34,502 nt of DNA from Actinomycetota bacterium (GCA_004376325.1 SOKC01000021.1:1-34502); one strand, 5' to 3'. Positions 8,287 through 15,675 are shown, numbered from the stretch's first letter. The notes: generated by a model not told the origin, from the sequence alone. Program-made: numbers and translations.

Positions 8287-9423
8287 TTACTCCTTAAAAA
8301 CCACCAGACAATCTCTGTGGATTACTTCACTACACATCGAAGTATCAAATTCAGATAAAATCTTTTCTCTGTTTTTCCCTTTTATTTTTTCTATATCCTC
8401 ACTTGAAAAGTTGCTAATTCCCTTGGCAATCAATTTACTGTCAAGTGAAAATACCTTCAATGTATCACCTTTGTTAAACTTACCATCAACCTTTACCACA
8501 CCAACTGCCAGTATGCTTTTGCCTTTATTTAACACAGCTTCTTCTGCTCCTCTGTCAATAACTATACCCCCTTTGGTTTTCTTGCCGAAAGCTATCCATT
8601 TCTTTATACTTTTTACCTTCTTTGCAGTCTGCGGGGCAAAGAAGGTTCCTATATCCTCACCAGCAATAATTTTATCTAAAACATTTTTCCTTCTGCTATT
8701 TGCAATTATTGTTTTTATACCAGAAAAAGAGCAATTTTTTGCAGCTTTTATTTTGGATTTCATTCCACCAATGCCATAAGTTGAGCCGATTCCCTCTGCT
8801 GCTTTTTCAATATCTTCATTTATTTTATCTATATACGAAATTAGCTTCGCATTATTATAAATTCCAGGGTTTTTATCATACATTCCGTCAATATCAGTTA
8901 AAATTATTAAAACATCTGCTTCCGCCAGAATTGCAACCAGAGCAGCCAGCTGGTCATTGTCTCCAAATTTTATTTCATCTACGGCTACGCTGTCATTTTC
9001 ATTGATTACAGGGACGACATTTAAACCAATTAAATTTTTTATGGTATTCTTAATATTAAGATACTGCTTCCTTCTGGTAGTATCCTCATGAGTTAACAGT
9101 ATCTGGCCTATCTTTAAATTATTTTTTGAAAATAAATTACTATACAGCCTCATAAGCTCTACCTGACCTATAGAAGCAGCGGCTTGAAGAAGAGCTATAT
9201 CTTCCGGCTTTTTTTTGATATTTAAATTCTCCAGACCAGCAGCAATAGCTCCACTGGTAACTATTATCACTTCCATTCCCCTTTTGATCAGGGAGCTGAC
9301 TTCATTTACAAATCTCCTCATATTAACTTTATCCAGCCCGCCTGCTTTCGAAGTAAGACTGCTGGAGCCTATTTTTATGACCATTTTTTTAATATTTTCC
9401 AGGTACTTTTTTCTGTTTCCCAT
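8287..9423 (-). CDS. proB: Glutamate 5-kinase with PUA domain
   Basis: A 378-residue protein with an amino acid kinase domain (about 1-265) and a C-terminal PUA domain (about 280-370). It phosphorylates glutamate as the first and feedback-controlled step of proline synthesis. Visible motifs are VIKIGSSSLT at the N-terminus, VTSGAIAAG, LLTHEDTTRRKQYLN and NENDSVAVDEIKFGDNDQLAALVA. The PUA domain is common in bacterial ProB. A G-rich stretch lies just upstream of the ATG and serves as a weak ribosome binding site. It sits 21 bases after obgE, the actinobacterial order. Confidence 0.97.
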   Translation of the reverse strand: MGNRKKYLENIKKMVIKIGSSSLTSKAGGLDKVNMRRFVNEVSSLIKRGMEVIIVTSGAIAAGLENLNIKKKPEDIALLQAAASIGQVELMRLYSNLFSKNNLKIGQILLTHEDTTRRKQYLNIKNTIKNLIGLNVVPVINENDSVAVDEIKFGDNDQLAALVAILAEADVLIILTDIDGMYDKNPGIYNNAKLISYIDKINEDIEKAAEGIGSTYGIGGMKSKIKAAKNCSFSGIKTIIANSRRKNVLDKIIAGEDIGTFFAPQTAKKVKSIKKWIAFGKKTKGGIVIDRGAEEAVLNKGKSILAVGVVKVDGKFNKGDTLKVFSLDSKLIAKGISNFSSEDIEKIKGKNREKILSEFDTSMCSEVIHRDCLVVFKE

Positions 9424-9444
9424 TTATTACCCCGTAAGTAAAAT

Positions 9445-10752
9445 TTATTCAATAAGTGAAAAAACAAGGCTTCCAATAATTACAGTACTTCCTTCACTGA
9501 CACCCATCTTTTTTAGCCTGTCTGCAATCCCCATTTTTTTTAGTCTATATTTTAAATAATCTAATGCTTCTTCATTCTCTAAATCAGTCATAGCCACCAG
9601 TCTTTCTAATTTTTTATTCTTCACAATATATTCATTATTATTTTTTTCAATTTCAATTTTTTCCATCTCCAGATTTCTTTTATCCAGACTATAAACTTTT
9701 ACTCTCTCCTGTTTTTTAAGCTCCACACCTTTATCTTTCTTGAGCTCCTCTCTGCACCCGGCCACTTTCTTATATAAATCCCAGATTAACTTATCAAGAC
9801 CCTGCCCCGTAATTGCTGATGTTAAAAAAACACTCTTACCGCTCTTATTTTCAAGAACTTTCTTAATTTTATTTAACTTATCACTATCAGCAACCAGGTC
9901 AATCTTATTTATTAAAACTACATAATCTTTTTTATATACATCAATATTATATAGCCTTATCTCCTCTCTTAAAATATTAAAAGTCTCAATTATGTCCTGT
10001 CTCTCATCTATAATCCTCTGCCCGTCTAAAACTACTGCCAGCACTATGGATCTGGTTATGTGTCTTAAAAATTTATCCCCCAGACCCATTCCCTTATGCG
10101 CGCCTTTTATCAAACCCGGGACATCGGTAACCACAAAGTCTTCATCATCTACAGTCACCACGCCCAGATTAGGAGTTAAAGTGGTGAAAGGATAATCTGC
10201 TATTTTTGGCCTTGCCGCTGATATGCGGCTGATTATGGTAGATTTACCGGAATTTGGAAATCCAACCAGTGCCACATCCGCCACAAGTCTTAACTCAAGA
10301 TTAATCCAGAAATCTTCCGTTTTTTCCCCTATTTCCGCAAATGCAGGGAACCTTCTTTTTGAAGATACGAAACTTGAATTTCCCCTACCACCTATACCAC
10401 CTTCAGCTATAACAATTTCATCTCCGGGATTGTCCAGATCAGCAATTATATTTTCCCTGTCGTCTTTAATTATGGTTCCTGCAGGAACTTTTATAATCAA
10501 ATCCTTTCCGTCTTTACCATTTCTATTATTGGGCTCTCCATTCTTACCGTTTTCGGCTTTAAAATGTATCTTCTTTTTAAATCCATATAAAGTGCTTAAA
10601 TCCCGGGTGGCTTCTATTATTACATCTCCACCCTTTCCGCCGCTTCCCCCACTGGGAATTTTCCTGCCCCCGCTTTTTAATTTAAAAAAGGCAACTATAC
10701 CATTCCCACCGTTTCCTGATTTTATATTAATTTTTGCCTCATCTAAGAACAT
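9445..10752 (-). CDS. obgE: GTPase Obg (with OCT domain)
   Basis: A 435-residue ribosome-associated GTPase involved in 50S assembly and stress control. An Obg fold rich in glycine (GNGGNG, GGSGGKGGDV, GGIGGRGN) covers about 1-156. The G domain shows GFPNSGKST at about 164-172, DVPG, NKID and the SAIT G5 motif. The C-terminus (about 370-435) is an OCT domain, found in Firmicutes and Actinobacteria. I prefer the ATG at 10752, giving MFLDEAKI like other Obg proteins; a GTG two codons earlier (10758) is also possible and neither has a strong ribosome binding site. The gene normally follows rpmA directly, but here 4.3 kb of accessory DNA lies between them. Confidence 0.96.
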   Translation of the reverse strand: MFLDEAKINIKSGNGGNGIVAFFKLKSGGRKIPSGGSGGKGGDVIIEATRDLSTLYGFKKKIHFKAENGKNGEPNNRNGKDGKDLIIKVPAGTIIKDDRENIIADLDNPGDEIVIAEGGIGGRGNSSFVSSKRRFPAFAEIGEKTEDFWINLELRLVADVALVGFPNSGKSTIISRISAARPKIADYPFTTLTPNLGVVTVDDEDFVVTDVPGLIKGAHKGMGLGDKFLRHITRSIVLAVVLDGQRIIDERQDIIETFNILREEIRLYNIDVYKKDYVVLINKIDLVADSDKLNKIKKVLENKSGKSVFLTSAITGQGLDKLIWDLYKKVAGCREELKKDKGVELKKQERVKVYSLDKRNLEMEKIEIEKNNNEYIVKNKKLERLVAMTDLENEEALDYLKYRLKKMGIADRLKKMGVSEGSTVIIGSLVFSLIE

Positions 10753-10846
10753 AGCCACTCTGAAAATAAATAATAATTATGCCTATTCTTTCCTGCTTAT
10801 AGTTTTTTAAGTTAAACTCTAAAAATTATACCAGAGCTATATTCTG

Positions 10847-11863
10847 CTACAGTTTAAATACTGCCTTATATATTTTCCTCTGAAGCATCAGGTCCAGGCC
10901 TTTTTTAAAATCTGAAAGCGACATTACTTCTGATATCAGGGGAGATAAATTTATTTTTTTACTGCTTATGATATCATAAGCACGCTTTAACGTCTCAGGA
11001 GTAGCAGAATAAGAACTCTTTATGGCCAGTTCTCTCTTATATACTTTTTCAAAATCAACTTTGATTTTACTTTCCTTCCCTGATACTCCAAAAATATTAA
11101 TTGTTCCTCCATCTCTAAGGTAGTTAAGAGCTTCACCCAGCGTATATTTATTGGTTACGGTAAGTATGGCAATATCAACACCTATATCTGTAATATCTTT
11201 AATTTCCCGGGCAACATTCTGGTTTGACGGATTTATGGTATAGTCTGCTCCCAGAAATCTGGCCATGGATAACCGGTCATTATCCAGTTCAATAGCCACT
11301 ACTCTTCCACCTGATAGTTTTATTAACTGGATAAAAAGCATTCCAATAACCCCGGTTCCTACTACAGAAAATATATCATCTTTCCGGAAAGTAACTCTAT
11401 CCACAGCCCTGATGCAGCAGGCCAGGGGTTCTACAAATAATGCTTCTAGAAGGTTGGAGTATGTGGGGATTTTAAAAGTAGTATACCTGATATGTTCTTT
11501 TGACAGCCTTATATATTGACAGAATGAACCTGGATATATATTGGTTTCTTTAAAGTGTCTGCACATTGAATGGTTACCATGTAAACAATAATGACACCGG
11601 TAACAGGGTATGTGATGAGATACCACTACTATATCATCCAGGCCAAACTTAGTTACATTCTTCCCAACTTCTACTACTCTTCCCACTACTTCATGTCCAT
11701 AAACTGCCGGCTTTTTTGCATCTGAATCAAGTATCTTTATAATATCAGAACCACATAGGCCGGTATATATCATCTCTATTAGCATCTCGTCTTTTTGTAT
11801 CTCTGGCTTATCTATTTCTTTCAGCTTAAATTCATTTTGATTGTAGCAAAGCAAAGCTTTCAT
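10847..11863 (-). CDS. Zinc-dependent medium-chain alcohol/polyol dehydrogenase (paralogue 1)
   Basis: A 338-residue MDR-superfamily oxidoreductase. Catalytic zinc ligands are Cys37 (GLCGSD), His57 (YGHE) and Glu145 (EPLACC). The structural zinc site is Cys87, Cys90, Cys93 and Cys101. The Rossmann motif GTGVIG is at 169-174, and Glu192 at the end of the second strand favours NAD over NADP. It resembles sorbitol, threonine and galactitol-type dehydrogenases, but the substrate cannot be told from the sequence. It lies 5 bases downstream of a second enzyme of the same family, so the two are co-transcribed. It ends about 90 bases before obgE and belongs to the inserted block. Confidence 0.9.
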   Translation of the reverse strand: MKALLCYNQNEFKLKEIDKPEIQKDEMLIEMIYTGLCGSDIIKILDSDAKKPAVYGHEVVGRVVEVGKNVTKFGLDDIVVVSHHIPCYRCHYCLHGNHSMCRHFKETNIYPGSFCQYIRLSKEHIRYTTFKIPTYSNLLEALFVEPLACCIRAVDRVTFRKDDIFSVVGTGVIGMLFIQLIKLSGGRVVAIELDNDRLSMARFLGADYTINPSNQNVAREIKDITDIGVDIAILTVTNKYTLGEALNYLRDGGTINIFGVSGKESKIKVDFEKVYKRELAIKSSYSATPETLKRAYDIISSKKINLSPLISEVMSLSDFKKGLDLMLQRKIYKAVFKL

Positions 11864-11868
11864 AATGA

Positions 11869-12906
11869 TTAGGTTGTAATATTATATTTTATACCTTTCT
11901 GCTGACCCATGAGCTCCAGCGCACTTACCAGTTTTTCAAGGGGCATATCAGCAGTTATAAATTTAACAGTATCAATCTGCCTCGAGGTTATTAGGTCAAA
12001 TGCCTTTTTTACATAGTAAGGAGTATGATGGTATACTCCTTTTATAGTAAGCTCTGAGTAATGCAGTAGCTGAGTATCTATATTTACTGATGTACCTGAG
12101 ACACATCCACCAAATAAGTTAATGGTAGCTCCTTTTCTACCCATAAGGATAGTCATCTCCCATACTTCGGGGATTCCGGTAGCGTCAACTGCTACATCTA
12201 CTCCTTTTTTATCTTCAGTTAGCTCTTTTACTGCAGCAACCTGATCAGATTCTTTTGATGCATTAATGGTGTAATCAGCGCCAAAATCCTTAGCATATTC
12301 TAACCTTTCATCTGATAAGTCCACTGATATTACAAGTGCGCCTTTTAGCCTGGCTAGAGCAATAAACATAAGTCCAATAGGTCCTGCGCCGTTAATCACC
12401 ACCATATCATCAGTTTTAATATTGGACTCTTCTATGCCATGCGCCACACAAGCCAGTGGTTCCAACAGCGCAGCTTCCCTGTAATCTATTTTATCTGGTA
12501 TTATATATGTATTTTTTTTCAATATTTTTCCTGGTATCTTTATATACTCTGCATAGGCACCATTATTGTATATCAGATTCTCGCAAAGAGAGTATCTTTC
12601 AAGTTTACAGTAATAACATTCATAACAGGGAACACTATTTACTGCCACTATTCTATCGCCTACTTTGAAATTATCCACGTCACTACCTATTTCTACAATA
12701 TCGCCAGCCCATTCATGGCCAAAAACTGAAGCTTCTTTTATCATAGTAGGATGACCTCTTCTATATGTCTTTAGGTCTGAACCACAGGTAAGGGCACTTT
12801 TTATTTTAACCAGTGCTTCATCATCCCCTATCTCAGGTATATTTATATTTTCATATCTTACATCTTCAGGTCCGTAAAATAACTGAGCTTTCATTTTACC
12901 TTTCAT
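11869..12906 (-). CDS. Zinc-dependent medium-chain alcohol/polyol dehydrogenase (paralogue 2)
   Basis: A 345-residue MDR enzyme. Catalytic zinc ligands are Cys41 (TCGSD), His64 (FGHEW) and Glu149 (EPLAC); structural cysteines are 94, 97, 100 and 108. GAGPIG is at 173-178 and Asp196 follows in VISVDLSDERL, pointing to NAD. The segment LKTYRRGHP resembles dehydrogenases acting on polyols or amino-cyclitols, but I cannot name the substrate. The first ATG is at 12906; MKAQLFYG from 12894 matches the usual family N-terminus and has AAAGG a few bases upstream, so the true start may be there. It lies directly behind the structured leader at 12907-13200. Confidence 0.9.
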   Translation of the reverse strand: MKGKMKAQLFYGPEDVRYENINIPEIGDDEALVKIKSALTCGSDLKTYRRGHPTMIKEASVFGHEWAGDIVEIGSDVDNFKVGDRIVAVNSVPCYECYYCKLERYSLCENLIYNNGAYAEYIKIPGKILKKNTYIIPDKIDYREAALLEPLACVAHGIEESNIKTDDMVVINGAGPIGLMFIALARLKGALVISVDLSDERLEYAKDFGADYTINASKESDQVAAVKELTEDKKGVDVAVDATGIPEVWEMTILMGRKGATINLFGGCVSGTSVNIDTQLLHYSELTIKGVYHHTPYYVKKAFDLITSRQIDTVKFITADMPLEKLVSALELMGQQKGIKYNITT

Positions 12907-12907
12907 C

Positions 12908-13087
12908 TTAAAAACATGGCTCGGAGACCCTTTCCGTAAGGGAGGGGAGGAGAGCCATCCTCCTTTCTATAAGTAAAGTTTTAGCACTTTCTAAAAGTTT
13001 TAGTTGACTGTATTTTACTGAAGCAGATAATTTTTCTCCAGTAAGCATTCTAATTGTGTATGTATTTCTTTCTTTTAACTTCTGCAT
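12908..13087 (-). CDS. Small 59-residue open reading frame in the dehydrogenase leader, unknown
   Basis: An ATG-started frame of 59 codons beginning MQKLKERNTYTIRML and ending ERVSEPCF. It has one of the best ribosome binding sites in the window, AGGAGG at 13098-13103, 10 bases before the ATG. It lies downstream of a promoter (13173-13200) and ends two bases before the first dehydrogenase ATG. The last ~15 codons are encoded by the palindrome at 12916-12958, so the natural protein may once have been longer. I do not recognise a family. It could be a leader peptide, a small protein or chance coding in an element relic. Confidence 0.4.
   Translation of the reverse strand: MQKLKERNTYTIRMLTGEKLSASVKYSQLKLLESAKTLLIERRMALLPSLTERVSEPCF
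12916..12958 (-). terminator. Terminator-like or element-end palindrome before the dehydrogenase genes
   Basis: ATGGCTC at 12916-12922 pairs perfectly with GAGCCAT at 12952-12958. An inner stem CCCTT (12928-12932) pairs with AAGGG (12938-12942) around a 5-base loop, with purine-rich internal loops between the stems. Read on the minus strand, the hairpin is followed by GTTTTT, as in a weak intrinsic terminator or attenuator just ahead of the dehydrogenase pair. Similar GC-rich palindromes with interrupted stems are also found at ends of IS200/IS605 elements. Confidence 0.4.
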
Positions 13088-13103
13088 AGTTCTTATGCCT
13101 CCT

Positions 13104-13161
13104 AGTCAACCAGAGACTTTATTCAAGCCTCTTCCTTTAGGGAGAAGTAGTTGACTTGAAT
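13104..13161 (-). promoter_or_regulatory. Leader RNA with two mutually exclusive stems
   Basis: Two perfect 7-base inverted repeats overlap: ATTCAAG (13121-13127) with CTTGAAT (13155-13161), and AGTCAAC (13104-13110) with GTTGACT (13150-13156). Because the right arms share two bases, only one stem can form at a time. On the minus strand the second stem ends directly against the AGGAGG ribosome binding site of the 59-codon frame, and a further 5-bp hairpin (13084-13098) contains its start codon. The region starts close to the predicted transcription start. This is what a switch-like leader would look like, though a transposon-end palindrome is an alternative. Confidence 0.4.
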
Positions 13162-13172
13162 ATGTTACTTAA

Positions 13173-13200
13173 ATATTACAGAAAGAATTTACCCAGTCAA
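13173..13200 (-). promoter_or_regulatory. Predicted sigma-70-type promoter of the dehydrogenase leader
   Basis: Minus-strand TTGACT (13195-13200), a 16-base spacer, then TAATAT (13173-13178). Both boxes are close to consensus. The expected transcription start is near 13165, just ahead of the stem region at 13104-13161. It lies between the TauE/SafE gene and the small open frame, so the dehydrogenases probably have their own transcript. Confidence 0.55.
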
Positions 13201-13281
13201 GCAAATAAAAACTGTGGATGTGTGAATAATAAATAAAATCTTTAAAAATTAAAAACATACAAATAGCCTCTCACCAAAGTT

Positions 13282-14088
13282 TTAACTCAAAAAAAATAAC
13301 TGCTTGCAGGTAAAACTTGAAAACAAATCCACTCCAACTCTAATGATTGTTATTGTCAGAAGTATTACAAAAATTACTCTAATAATTTGTGGTTTTATTT
13401 TTTTATTTATATATACTCCAATCCTGGATCCTCCAATTGCTCCCAGAGCCACAGAAAGTCCAATAAAGAAATCAAATCTAACCGCAAGTAGCTTTCCTGC
13501 AATTCCAAATATTGCATTACAAAATATAATCATAAGTGAGGTACCAATAGCAATTTTTAAAGGAAAGTCAAATAGGATTACGAGAAGTGGCACATAAAAG
13601 AAGCCTCCTCCAACTCCCAGTATGCCAAAAGCAAATCCTGCCACCAGAGAGATTGGGACTATTTTAAGGTAAGCTTTATTATCAGGAACAAGGTTTGCGA
13701 CAATCTTACTTTCCTTGCTGCTGTCACTGTTATTCCTTTTTATGAAAAATAATACTATAGCCAAAACTGCAGTACAAAGATAAATGACCTTTATGGTAGT
13801 ATCCGTAATATACTGGGTAAAATATGAACCAAAAAAATAGGTAACAGTACTGGATAGGCCGAAAATCAACGCATATCTAAAATTAATGGTTTTCTGCAGG
13901 TGATTAAATAATGTTCCGAAAGAGCTAGCAAAGAAAGTCTGTACTACTGAAATTGCTGTAGCAGCCTTTACTTCTACACTGGTAATATATAACAAAATCG
14001 GGATAATCAGTACACCACCACCTATACCCAGAAGCCCTGCTACTGCCCCACCTAAAATTCCAATTCCAAAAAACTTTAAATATTCCAT
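13282..14088 (-). CDS. TauE/SafE family (DUF81) membrane permease
   Basis: A 268-residue, highly hydrophobic protein with about eight membrane segments. The family repeat shows twice: GGAVAGLLGIGGGVLIIP near the N-terminus and FAFGILGVGGGFFYVP in the second half. TauE/SafE proteins are proposed exporters of sulfite, sulfoacetate or other small sulfur and organic anions; the substrate here is unknown. A short polar break (NNSDSSKESK) separates the two halves. The gene starts 29 bases downstream of the PIN toxin gene in the same direction and may share the vapBC transcript. Confidence 0.9.
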   Translation of the reverse strand: MEYLKFFGIGILGGAVAGLLGIGGGVLIIPILLYITSVEVKAATAISVVQTFFASSFGTLFNHLQKTINFRYALIFGLSSTVTYFFGSYFTQYITDTTIKVIYLCTAVLAIVLFFIKRNNSDSSKESKIVANLVPDNKAYLKIVPISLVAGFAFGILGVGGGFFYVPLLVILFDFPLKIAIGTSLMIIFCNAIFGIAGKLLAVRFDFFIGLSVALGAIGGSRIGVYINKKIKPQIIRVIFVILLTITIIRVGVDLFSSFTCKQLFFLS

Positions 14089-14117
14089 ATCTCTTTTCTA
14101 TTAAATCAATATTGCAA

Positions 14118-14537
14118 TCAAAATTCATCAAGGCTTTTAATAAAATCAAAATTACTTTTATTTTTCAGTATTTCTTTATCTTCCGTCAGAAGTAGAGCCT
14201 GCTCACTTATGGCCACAGAAATATAAAGAGAATCATAGAATGTTAATTTAGTTCTATCCGCTATATTAATTGATGTATCAATAATTTTTTTATTTGAGAA
14301 GATCACTTTCATGTTCATAAGATGTAAACTTTCTGAAGCTGAGTATATATCATCCACATTTAAGTATTTTTTACTAAGTAAGGTATTTATAATTTCGAAA
14401 AAGAATAGATCCGGCACAATAATTTCTATTTCATTTTGAAATTGTTGTTGCAATAATTTATTTGCCAGATCAGTGTTGCTTTCATTCTCATATCTGAACC
14501 ACTTCACTCCAATTGAAGCATCCAATACAATTTTCAT
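14118..14537 (-). CDS. PIN-domain toxin, VapC family
   Basis: A 139-residue PIN-domain protein, normal for VapC ribonucleases. The acidic residues expected for metal binding are present: Asp6 (LDASIGVKWF), Glu48 (FFFEIINTL), Asp102 (FYDSLYISVA) and Asp120 (LLTEDKEIL). So the active site looks intact. The start ATG overlaps the end of the antitoxin gene by four bases (ATGA), the usual toxin-antitoxin arrangement. VapC toxins usually cut tRNA or rRNA; the target cannot be told here. Confidence 0.88.
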   Translation of the reverse strand: MKIVLDASIGVKWFRYENESNTDLANKLLQQQFQNEIEIIVPDLFFFEIINTLLSKKYLNVDDIYSASESLHLMNMKVIFSNKKIIDTSINIADRTKLTFYDSLYISVAISEQALLLTEDKEILKNKSNFDFIKSLDEF

Positions 14538-14821
14538 TTCTTCTTTAAATTCCTATCTCTCCATTCCCTTATTTCTTCTACAGCACTCTTTCCAGAAGGA
14601 AAATTCTTACTTTTAGCGCGAAGCTGCTCTTGTATTTTTATTGCCCGCTCAATATCTTTTCTCCTTTGCTCTTTTTTCTTCAGTTCTTTTATACTGGCAA
14701 TATATTGAGCAGTTGCTTCTCTAATTAACTGGCTTTTACCCATCTTCTCCGTTGCACAAAATTCATTAATCTCTTTGAGATTTTTTTCAGGGATAGTTAT
14801 ATTTATTCTCTTTACGCTCAT
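14534..14821 (-). CDS. Ribbon-helix-helix antitoxin, VapB-like
   Basis: A 95-residue protein with an N-terminal ribbon-helix-helix DNA-binding motif (about 4-42: KRINITIPEKNLKEINEF, then KSQLIREATAQYI). A charged helical C-terminal part follows, which would wrap the toxin. I chose the ATG at 14821, which has GGTGAG six bases upstream; an in-frame TTG at 14851 would place ten extra residues inside the promoter. It overlaps the PIN toxin gene by four bases. An inverted repeat over the -10 box suggests autoregulation. Confidence 0.82.
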   Translation of the reverse strand: MSVKRINITIPEKNLKEINEFCATEKMGKSQLIREATAQYIASIKELKKKEQRRKDIERAIKIQEQLRAKSKNFPSGKSAVEEIREWRDRNLKKK

Positions 14822-14823
14822 TT

Positions 14824-14846
14824 TATACTCACCATAAGTAAGTATA
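14824..14846. promoter_or_regulatory. Candidate autoregulatory operator of the vapBC pair
   Basis: An inverted repeat TATACTCAC (14824-14832), 5-base spacer, GTAAGTATA (14838-14846), with one mismatch in nine. It covers the -10 box of the vapB promoter and the ribosome binding site of vapB, the place expected for binding by the ribbon-helix-helix antitoxin. Binding is inferred, not shown. Confidence 0.5.
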
Positions 14847-14868
14847 AACAATACATATTAAATGTCAA
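14841..14868 (-). promoter_or_regulatory. Predicted promoter of the vapBC operon
   Basis: Minus-strand TTGACA (14863-14868), 16-base spacer, TATACT (14841-14846). The -35 box is perfect consensus. The predicted start leaves a leader of only about a dozen bases before the vapB ATG at 14821. Confidence 0.6.
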
Positions 14869-15018
14869 CTTCTTTGTAGCTTTTTATTTAAAAGATTAGT
14901 TATATAAAATGAAAATGTTATGTGTATTTTTATGGCTGGGATAATCATAAACAAAACAAATAGCATCAATCTTCTCTGCAAATTCGATTATCTTATTCTT
15001 ATTGGGGGAGGGGTGAGA

Positions 15019-15273
15019 TTACGCAGAAATTATATTTATTACTTTACCTTTTTTACTGTTTTTTATAAATTCAACTCTTCCATCAGCCCTGGCAAAAAGA
15101 GTATGATCCCGTCCTATGCCCACATTAAGGCCTGGTCTGTATCTAGTTCCTCTTTGCCTTATAATAATATTTCCTGCAGCCACAAGCTGTCCTCCGGCCC
15201 TTTTTATGCCCAAAAATTTTGGGTTGCTGTCTCTTCCATTTCTGGTGCTTCCTAAACCTTTTTTACTAGACAT
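15019..15273 (-). CDS. rpmA: 50S ribosomal protein L27 (bL27)
   Basis: An 84-residue basic protein starting [19 protein letters not shown] and containing [21 protein letters not shown] and [15 protein letters not shown]. These are the full L27 signatures; the N-terminal tail reaches the peptidyl-transferase centre. It has an AGGAGA ribosome binding site and lies 17 bases after rplU. In most actinobacteria obgE follows directly, but here the inserted block does. The 150 bases after its stop hold no gene and no convincing terminator. Confidence 0.98.
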   Translation of the reverse strand: MSSKKGLGSTRNGRDSNPKFLGIKRAGGQLVAAGNIIIRQRGTRYRPGLNVGIGRDHTLFARADGRVEFIKNSKKGKVINIISA

Positions 15274-15290
15274 AAGTTTCTCTCCTGTTG

Positions 15291-15629
15291 CTATTGCTTT
15301 ACACTTATTTTATTCAAATGTAATATCGTAAGTAACTGCCTGTGCCCAACTTTTCTCCTATATCTTTTTTTAGGCTTATATTTAAAGGCAATTACCTTAT
15401 CTCCTTTTATTTGCTTCTTTATAGTAGCTTTTACCGCAGCCTTTGCCAATACCGGCTTTCCAATCTCTATTTTATCACCATTACTGATAAGATTGACTTC
15501 CGAAAGCGTGATCTTATCACCTTCTTTACCTTCAATTCTTTCCACTACTATATCTTTATTTTCTTCTACTTTATATTGTTTACCGCCACTGGTGATTATT
15601 GCGTAAATTTTTGCCTCCATAGCCATCAT
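15291..15629 (-). CDS. rplU: 50S ribosomal protein L21 (bL21)
   Basis: A 112-codon frame with the L21 signatures [41 protein letters not shown] and LTILHLNKI. The open frame begins [12 protein letters not shown], whereas L21 nearly always begins MYAII. None of the three ATGs (15629, 15626, 15620) has a ribosome binding site. A GGAGG at 15614-15618 lies 5 bases before the ATT at 15606-15608, which would give exactly [14 protein letters not shown] if read as a rare ATT start. The predicted promoter would leave almost no leader for the first ATG but about 30 bases for the ATT. Coordinates here use the conservative first ATG. Confidence 0.97.
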   Translation of the reverse strand: MMAMEAKIYAIITSGGKQYKVEENKDIVVERIEGKEGDKITLSEVNLISNGDKIEIGKPVLAKAAVKATIKKQIKGDKVIAFKYKPKKRYRRKVGHRQLLTILHLNKISVKQ

Positions 15630-15645
15630 CCAATTTCAGAGTGCA

Positions 15646-15675
15646 ATATTAACATACATAATATTGCCCTGTCAA
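15646..15675 (-). promoter_or_regulatory. Predicted promoter of rplU-rpmA
   Basis: Minus-strand TTGACA (15670-15675), 18-base spacer, TAATAT (15646-15651). The expected start is near 15639. It sits in the 137-base gap after rng, so the ribosomal protein genes can be expressed apart from the upstream wall genes. Confidence 0.6.

Noticed and set aside
14822-14851. TTG at 14851 as start of the antitoxin
   Set aside because: It would lie in the promoter upstream of the expected transcription start; the ATG at 14821 has its own ribosome binding site.
14879-14980. A 33-codon minus-strand frame (MLFVLFMIIP...) between rpmA and vapB
   Set aside because: No ribosome binding site and no recognisable features; hydrophobic AT-rich chance frame is likely.
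14940-14992. GATAATC/GATTATC inverted repeat between rpmA and vapB
   Set aside because: Only 7 bp with a 39-base loop in AT-rich DNA; no further support as terminator or binding site.
14920-15255. Plus-strand open frame of 111 codons
   Set aside because: It mostly lies antisense to rpmA, has no family resemblance and no ribosome binding site.
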